64,000 nt of DNA from Stomoxys calcitrans (Eukaryota > Arthropoda > Insecta > Diptera > Muscidae): contig NC_081552.1 in the NCBI RefSeq assembly GCF_963082655.1, forward strand, positions 53,535,286-53,599,285, in the 5' to 3' direction. Position 1 is the stretch's first letter, and the number at the start of each line of letters is the position of its first letter. The translations under genes and the position numbers were made by a program. The notes under the pieces are model-generated. The model worked only from the letters and a program-made list of their open reading frames with translations. It did no database searches and was not told where the DNA came from. Below, piece after piece: positions 57,243 through 64,000 of the stretch.

Positions 57243-57481
57243 CAATAAGGTGGGCATTGAATAGGAAGGACATTCACGAGCCCTCTGACGCATGGCAGCA
57301 ACCTTTTCTTTGGTGAACTCGCATGTATCCAAATGGGCTCTTAGCACTGCTGATAGTAAACGCGGCTGATCATCCAACTCTGAGGCTAAAGCTCTCTGTT
57401 GGCCACGATTTTGGGTGGATTGTTGCATGGCGGCCAATATGCGAGCCTTTTCACGTTTTGGCACGCGACCAAATCGCACCG
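57243..57481 (-). CDS. Eip75B: E75 nuclear receptor, internal exon (end of DNA-binding domain and hinge)
   Basis: 239 bp. A TAG acceptor (57484-57482) is followed by CG, which completes an Ala codon begun in the previous exon, then 79 codons starting VRFGRVPKREKARILAAMQQ and ending SYSMPTLL before the donor GTAAGT. The start is the C-terminal extension of the DNA-binding domain (basic T/A-box-like region that reads the 5' flank of the response element), and the rest is the hinge and first helices of the ligand-binding domain. The His in VLRAHLDTCEF lies 32 residues before the Cys that opens the next exon, the spacing expected for His364 of Drosophila E75, implicated in haem binding (recalled, not checked). 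The exon joins in phase 0 to 48986. Confidence 0.95.
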
Positions 57482-58843
57482 CTAAAAATAGACAAAAGAA
57501 ATAAACAAGAAAATTATTAATAATTTAATAAATGTATGATTTAAGACGGGTGGGCAGAAAATAAAAAAAAAAAACAGCTGTAACCGTTTTTTTGCTATTG
57601 TTACTAAAAACAACCCTTGTGCTTCTGTTTTTTCGTTCAACAAAATCATTTACAATTAAATTTAAAGCCTTAATATCCCTGACAGGAAGTGCTTGTAAGG
57701 ACAAACTTCAATGGCGGAGCAAAGCAAAGTGCTTTTGGTGTTCAAAAACCCCTAAAAACCTGGTTGATATTGTCATGTTGTCGTATTTTTGTTGCTGCTG
57801 TTGTTGATGATGATGATGATGATGGTTGCACGTTTTTTTAATGGCCCTCTCTTGGTCTCTCTGCTGACAATGATATGTATGGTCTTGGTTTTGTTGACTC
57901 TGCTGTATGCTTTTTTTAGTGGAAGGCCCTTAAAGTGGGTCATTGCCTTTTTGGCTTTTATTTTTTTTTTTTGTCGTTGTACGTTAAAAGCCAGACGCGT
58001 TTGCTTACATTAATGGTTCACTGTTTTTTTTTTTTTTTTTCATTTTTTTTTTTCATTAAATGTAAACTTTACAGCTGTCATTGTTTTGCCTTGATACAAC
58101 TGAGAACAGTCTCCCCTCTGCCAACAATAAATGACATATAGTCGCATGTAGGTTTTGGAAAACCATGCTGTTTGCTGGCTTGAATGGCAAACCCAAATGT
58201 TACACTTTCTCTTTTTTTTTGGTGCTGTTGTTGCTATTGTTGTTAAAATCTCACCCACCAACAAAAAGTCACGTTTTATGGGGGTTTGGATGGAAGCAAA
58301 GGGCTTTACATTATCATATCTATCTCATCAACAAAGCGGGGTCATGACCCAGAAATTTAGTAAATCTTATATTTTTCGTTTAATACTTAAGGCCAGAAAG
58401 AAAGTTTTGGTGATCTTGCATTGCCCTGCTAGACAAGCATCATACAACTCCCAGAAATAAAAAAAAAACCCACAACATAATGGTTTAATGTCATGTTTTT
58501 GATGTTTTGTTATCAATGTCAAAATGAACACTAATTCATTTACATTTCAGCGTGCGAAGCTCTTTTTAAATTTCTGCAGTTTTTTCTGGTGGCTTTCGTT
58601 GGGTGTGCATTTAAAGAATGGGGCTAAAAGAAAGTAAATATTCAAATTGTCATGTTTGTTGGTTCGGGGGTTTTATCAATGGTTAACCTCAATTATTAGA
58701 AATTTTGAGATGTGGCAGAGAAAATATGAAAGAGAGGGAAATATAGAGTTAGGAGTTTGATGAGAGTTAGCAAATGTTACAGAAAGAGATAGAGATACCG
58801 AAAAATGTTAAAGCGATCGTGAGGCTTTCGTTTGAAGGAAAAG

Positions 58844-58895
58844 AAAACAATTGCATAAATGGCAGCGCCCTCTAGATGTGAAACATTTTCTTTAT
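58844..58895. repeat. 52-bp direct duplication, copy 1
   Basis: AAAACAATTGCATAAATGGC ... AACATTTTCTTTAT is identical over 52 bp to 59165-59216. The two copies bracket the first part of the AAAAT array. Confidence 0.9.
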
Positions 58896-58931
58896 TTAAT
58901 TATTAATTAACTTTTGTCGTAACCATGTAAA

Positions 58932-59690
58932 CATAAAATAAAATGAAATAAAATAAAATAAAATTAAATAAAATAAAATAATATAAAATAAAAAAATAAA
59001 ATAAAATAAAATGAAACAAAATAAAATAAAATAAAATAAAATAAAATAAAATGAAACAAAATAAAATAAAATAAAATAAAATAAAATAAAATAAAATAAA
59101 ATAAAATAAAATAAAATAAAATAAAATAAAATAAAATAAAATAAAATAAAATAAAATAAAATAAAAAACAATTGCATAAATGGCAGCGCCCTCTAGATGT
59201 GAAACATTTTCTTTATATATAAAATAAAATAAAATAAAATGAAACAAAATAAAATAAAATAAAATTAAATTAAATTAAATATAATAACATAAAATAAAAT
59301 AAAATAAAATAAAATAAAATAAAATAAAATAAAATAAAATAAAATAAAATAAAATAAAATAAAATAAAATAAAATAAAATAAAATAAAATAAAATAAAAT
59401 AAAATAAAATAAAATAAAATAAAATAAAATAAAATAAAATAAAATAAAATAAAATAAAATAAAATAAAATAAAATAAAATAAAATAAAATAAAATAAAAT
59501 GAAATAAAAAAAAATAGAATAAAAAACAAATAAAATAAAATAAAAATAAAATAAAATAAAATAAAATAAAATAAAATAAAATAAAATAAAATAAAATAAA
59601 ATAAAATAAAATAAAATAAAATAAAATAAAATAAAATAAAATAAAATAAAATAAAATAAAATAAAATGAAATAAAGTAAAATCTATCTTT
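58932..59690. repeat. (AAAAT)n pentanucleotide array
   Basis: Two blocks, 58932-59164 and 59218-59690, separated by the 52-bp duplicated segment. Long near-perfect AAAAT runs, with a few AAACA and GAAAT variants. It is the reverse complement of the array at 55866-56600. Confidence 0.95.
59165..59216. repeat. 52-bp direct duplication, copy 2
   Basis: Identical to 58844-58895, embedded between the two AAAAT blocks. Confidence 0.9.
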
Positions 59691-61942
59691 GGCAAATTTA
59701 AAATAAAAAAATAATATCTAAACAATTTAATTGTTAAAATAATTGTTACAGTGCCATCTATAAGTGATTTTTTTTAACAAATATTCACTTAAATGTTCTT
59801 TTTTAATCTTTCAAATACTTGCCCTATTTCAATAAACTCTTGACAAATTTTTATTGATTAAGCCCAAATTGCTTTAAGCCATAGTTAAACATCATTTTTA
59901 ACCTAACACCAAATCAAAAAATTTCTCTTTTCACTGATCAAATATTAAACTCCTCAACCTTCATCAATTATTAAAACACTATAGAAACTCATCATAATAA
60001 CAAGAGAAGAAAGAAGTCTGACGATGGTAATAATACTCCTCCTTAAAGTGGTGAAAACGTCATAACACTTTTTTACTTTTCCTTACAGAAAGAGAAAAAA
60101 ATCAATAAAAGCAACATTTAATAAAAAAAAACCAAAAAACAAAAAACAAACACCCAAAAAAAACAAATCAAACATAAATTCCTATAAAGTGAGAGGAAAT
60201 CTCTCTTTTTGTTTGAATTTTAATATGTGCCTTGTGTGTGTGTGTGTGTTTGTCTGTCTGTCGGTCTGTCTGGCTTTCAAATATCTTTTGTTTTGAAGCG
60301 ATGAGTGTGTGTGCATTTGATTTTACTATTAGAGAGTACTACTGACATACTTTTCTTTCATAGCAAAAAAGCCGGCTTGACTTTAAAAAGTGGCAACAAG
60401 CAGCAACAACAGCATGCTTGCTTGCTAGCTTGTTGGTTGGCCGAAAGCAAACCAGGTCAAACGAAAATGAAAACTCGGTTTCATGCCACAAACCAAGCAA
60501 TCAGCCAAGCAGATGTTTGGCTTTTTATAAAAAAAAGGGGGACAATATTAACATCAGCAGCAGCAGCAGCAGCAGATGCCGGGGAGCAAAGGAGAAATTA
60601 GAGCGCACTTTCAAAGCTGTTGCTGTTGCTGCTGCGGCAGCCGCCAAAAACCAGATTTCAAACGCAATGCTCGCAACTTTCTTAAGATTTTAACCAATCT
60701 ATGGCACAAACAAATGAACACCACATTATTGTTATTATTATTATTATTGGGAGCTGCCGCAGAAACAAACAGTTGCTCATACATTAGGCCAAAGACTGAC
60801 TGTAAAAGAAATCAAACAGAGAGAGAAACTGAAACCAAAACTTTCGTTTAAAAAATTTTAATAATCATAAGAAATTTTGCATTTTTTGAATGAAACCTAA
60901 AACAAAGAACATTTCTTGGGCGGAAAAACATAGTAAACCTCTTTGAATTTTAGTAAAAAGTTATTTTAAATTTTTTTTTTTTAATTTTTTTTTTCTAATT
61001 TAAGATTATTTTTTATTTGCTTTTTTTTTTCTTTTAATTTTTCGGGTTTTAAATTGTTTATGAAGTAGTTTTTTTATTAGATTATTTTTTATTTGCCTGT
61101 CGAATTGATGCTCCAATTTTGTTCTTGAACTCCTTGACTGTGCTGAAATATGGTATGGAAAGTACATTTATGCCCCCCCCCTGCAATATCCACTCTATGT
61201 TCGGTGTCCATAATTAGATATAGCTCTCATATAAATCGATTCCCCTATTCGACTTATTTAACCACTAGAACAGTGGCGGGCTCACTAACACAATTACAAT
61301 TATTTCCTAGTCCATGGGCTTGCATGGCGTTGTTTTGTTCTGCACTTGCACTTCACTGCACCAGCAGCTTCAATTTTAAACGGATTTGTTTCAAATTTGG
61401 TATGTGAATATGAATGAGTTTGCCCCTGTTCCTTAGTGGATAGTTCAGGGGTAAAATTTGCAAATTTGCATATGAGCGAGATAGGTCAATTCCAATTCTT
61501 TTAAACTTATATGTTTAAAGAAAAAATATAAAATCAGTACATTTATAAAGTTGCTTTATTGCATATTTTTTTTATATTTTTTCATTTAAAATATTTAATT
61601 TTTGTTATTTTCCCAACGAAATAGGGTTTTTAAGCTTAATTTTATAATTTTAGTTTTTTTTAATCTAATGCCTTTATTTATTTAAGTTGCTATTTTATTT
61701 CTTTTTAATTTTATTTGAATTTAATTTTTATTAAATGTTTTTCCTTAACATTTTTTTTAGTCTTTTTCCATTTCATATATATATATTATATATAAATTAT
61801 ATTATATATTTTTTAAAATTTTTTTTTTAATTTTCTTTAACTTTTGTCTTCTTTTTTTTAATCTCCCATTTTTAATTTTTTTTTTAAACTATTCATTTCT
61901 AATACTTTAGTATACTCCCCGTACTATGAAGGTGGGTATAAT

Positions 61943-62990
61943 AACCTACCACCATAGTGTGAGAGTATACTAATCTAGTCATTCCATCTGTTACATCTAT
62001 TGGGTTGCCCAAAAAGTAATTGCGGATTTTTCATATAGTCGGCGTTGACAATTTTTTTCACAGCTTGTGACTCTGTAATTGCATTCTTTCTTCTGTCAGT
62101 TATCAGCTGTTACTTTTAGCTTGCTTTAGAAAAAAAGTGTAAAAAAAGTATATTTGATTAAAGTTCATTCTAAGTTGTATTAAAAATGCATTTACTTTCT
62201 TTTAAAAAATCCGCAATTACTTTTTGGGCAACCCAATAGATTGACATTGATCTGCAACTCCATAAAGTATATATACTCTAGATGGTCTCTTCACACAAGT
62301 CGATTTAGCCGTCTGTCGGTCTGTCCGTCTGTGGAAATATCGATAGCGGTCGAACGAATAAAAGTATTTGCTTGAATGCGCCAGATCGGTTAAAATTTGG
62401 ATATAGCTTCCACATAAGGTGGTCCTTCGCCTTCACTTTGTCGGCTTCTAAAAGCCGCAATTATTATTCAATCTAGCTTACATTTAGCATTTTAAGTATG
62501 GTCCAACTTGGTTTTTAATCGGACATAGATAGCCTCCATATAAATAGATCTAACGATTTTATATCTTGAGCAACTGGAAGCCTCATTGTTATCCGATTTG
62601 GCCGAAATTTTGCATTCAGAATTCTATTAAAACTTGAAATAACCGTGTCCAGTAGGTCTATAGTGGCGAATAACCTGATATAGCTCCCATATAACCCCAT
62701 CTCTTGATTTGGCATCCTGAGCACCTGGAAGCCACAATTGCTATCTGATATGGATGAAATTTTGAAGGTAGTCTTTTGTTAAAACTTCCTAAAAAAAAAA
62801 CTATTACCTAATAAAACTGTCATATAAATCGATCTCCCGATTAGTCTACGGCCCCTAGAAGAAATTTGGTGCGTAAAGTACACATACTCCATGCAACTTT
62901 TCAAATTCAACTTTCCAATTCAAATTTTTACAAGAATCCATGATGGTGGGCTCCCAAGATTCGACCCAGCCGAACCAAGCACATACCTGC
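61943..62990 (+). repeat. mini-me/DINE-1-like repeat, short variant, interrupted
   Basis: Tip region CTACCACCATAGTGTGAGAG then ACTAATCTAGTCATTCC, core CCATAAAGTATATATACTC after the MITE, GTCY tract CTGTCGGTCTGTCCGTCTGT, and the end CCCAAGATTCGACCCAGCCG. It is the same variant as 3069-3657. A mariner MITE sits between tip and core. Confidence 0.7.
62000..62236 (+). mobile_element. mariner MITE, 237 bp, intact
   Basis: TTGGGTTGCCCAAAAAGTAA and its reverse complement form the ends, with TA duplications at 61998-61999 and 62237-62238. The left part matches the 5' end of the mariner at 31152 (GTCGGCGTTGACAA, TCTTCTGTCAGTTATCAGC). The right part matches its 3' end region. It is an internal-deletion derivative and the reference for the exploded copy at 32499-36973. 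Confidence 0.9.
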
Positions 62991-63000
62991 TTTTTTTAAT

Positions 63001-64000
63001 TTTAAATTTTAATATGTTTGCCTATATAATTTTTTTTTGCTTTGTTTTTGATATCTTAATTTTAGTTTTATTTTTAATTTTTGCTTCTTATTATTTACTT
63101 TTTAAATTTATCTATTTTTTTCAATTTCTTACTTTTTATTTTATTCAATTTCGTACTTTTTTAATTTTTTTTCGTAATATTTATTTTTTTAATTAATTAT
63201 TTTTCTAGTTTCCTTGATTTTTCTACATATTTCTTTTAATATTCAAACTTTTAATTTTTTTGTTTTCTACATTTTTACAATTCTAATTGTATATATTTTT
63301 CGCAATTTAAATTTTCTATTTATTTTTTTATTGATATTATTTTCATTTTAGTTTGATTTTTTTTTAAGTTAAGTTTTTAAATTTTGTTTTTATACTTTAC
63401 CAATGTTTTAAATTTTTGTTTTGTTTTTTTTTTTTTTCATAAACTCGTTTTTATTTAAAATTTTTTATTTTCTTTCATAATTTTCCATAGACTGAAGCTT
63501 TCATATTCGTAATTTAATAAAATATGGCCTTAAAGTTTACTTTTAAAACACGCTTGTTTGCGATCGCTAGCTCTCACTGGCAGTTTGGAAAAAGTAAAAA
63601 GAGTTTTGTGGGGCATTTCGTTTGAAAGAAGACAAATGAAAAGTAGGTAACGCATGCGCAACAGAGCTCGGCTTACTTACAAACAAACAAACACGCAAGG
63701 AATTTCTAGTTTATTATATATTTCTCTTTCAATTTCACTTTATTAAAAAGCAGAGGAAGAAGAAGAAGAAGAAAAGGCGAAACACAAAATAAACAACAAA
63801 ACCAGTCTAGCAAAAAAGCACGTGAATATTTGTGGTGGGTCGGGTGTTGGGCGTTTAGTTGCCTGCCTGGTCTCTCTGATCAAACAACACTTAGTTCTGG
63901 TGTCTTTTGCTTATTTTTGTTGTTTTTTTTTTTTTACTCTTTACACACTTACGTGCATTGTGATAGTTGACATTGCCTTTTAATATGCTTTTTAATATCG
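63001..64000. other. T-rich sequence, then a less biased stretch at the window end
   Basis: 63001-63520 is T-rich. 63530-63960 is more balanced (GCGATCGCTAGCTCTC, ACGCATGCGCAACAG) with a GAAGAAGAA run, as in fly regulatory or first-exon DNA. No motif is decisive. Confidence 0.4.

Larger units (their letters stand above)
57482..64000 (-). other. Eip75B: Upstream Eip75B intron sequence (continues beyond window)
   Basis: No exon encoding the zinc fingers (GFFRRS, CQYCRLKKC) is present on the minus strand, so the preceding exon is beyond 64000. The stretch holds poly(T)/A-rich sequence, an AAAAT array, a (CAG)n patch at about 60557-60577, GT repeats near 60232-60250, a DINE-like element and a mariner MITE. 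I see no independent gene at 57500-58840, 59700-61900 or 63000-64000. Confidence 0.7.

Noticed and set aside
58896..59725. Long open frames of repeated ILFYF residues
   Set aside because: They are translations of the AAAAT/TTTTA arrays; a 5-bp repeat stays open in several frames without any selection.
60305..60851. Protein-coding exon with CAG/Gln or Ala tracts
   Set aside because: Triplet-rich intronic sequence; the frames lack conserved residues and splice sites that would join them to Eip75B.
57482..64000. Missing E75 zinc-finger exon
   Set aside because: I looked on the minus strand for codons of GFFRRS, CTKNQQC and CQYCRLKKC with matching splice phase (exon ending in G) and found none; the exon must be outside the window.

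Overview
This is nuclear DNA from a higher (calyptrate, muscid-like) fly; a stable-fly or house-fly relative is my inference. The evidence is a cyclorrhaphan-type Eip75B (E75) nuclear-receptor gene with very large AT-rich introns, plus dense mini-me/DINE-1-like repeats, mariner elements and tRNA-derived SINEs. There are no prokaryotic features, and I saw no tRNA or rRNA gene.

Only one host gene can be supported. It is Eip75B on the minus strand, and the window holds its 3' half. An exon at 57481-57243 starts in the last residues of the DNA-binding domain and continues into the hinge. After an 8.26 kb intron comes the last exon at 48986-46350, which carries the ligand-binding domain and the long low-complexity C-terminal domain. 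The zinc-finger exon and the isoform-specific first exons must lie beyond base 64000. The 3' UTR runs leftward from 46349 and its end is not clear. From 57482 to 64000 the window is upstream intron.

The left two thirds (1-37 kb) is a graveyard of transposable elements with several layers of nesting. It contains: (i) an intact, full-length non-LTR retrotransposon at 15564-20149 with a 12-bp target-site duplication, in which ORF1 and ORF2 share a frame and are separated only by a UAG in a near-perfect leaky-stop context; (ii) a decayed RTE-like LINE at 5993-9394 with a 13-bp target-site duplication; (iii) pogo/Tigger remnants at 9503-10640; (iv) a dead mariner at 31152-32268; (v) two long-armed fold-back derivatives of another Tc1/mariner family at 26728-27324 and 32695-33285; (vi) at least a dozen mini-me/DINE-1-like elements in three sequence types, two of which keep a tandem unit of almost exactly 153 bp; (vii) a small mariner MITE that has grown to 4.5 kb at 32499-36973 by nested insertions.

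From 37 to 46 kb the sequence is T-rich or A-rich with two decayed tandem arrays. The Eip75B introns hold another DINE-1-like element, a tRNA-derived SINE, and two long pentanucleotide arrays in inverted orientation on either side of the 57243-57481 exon. In the pre-mRNA these arrays are complementary and could loop out that exon.

The strongest candidates for something undescribed are the in-frame UAG arrangement of the intact LINE, the possible intronic hairpin around the Eip75B exon, and the shared 153-bp unit of the DINE-like families. Family names rest on recognition of motifs, not on database searches.
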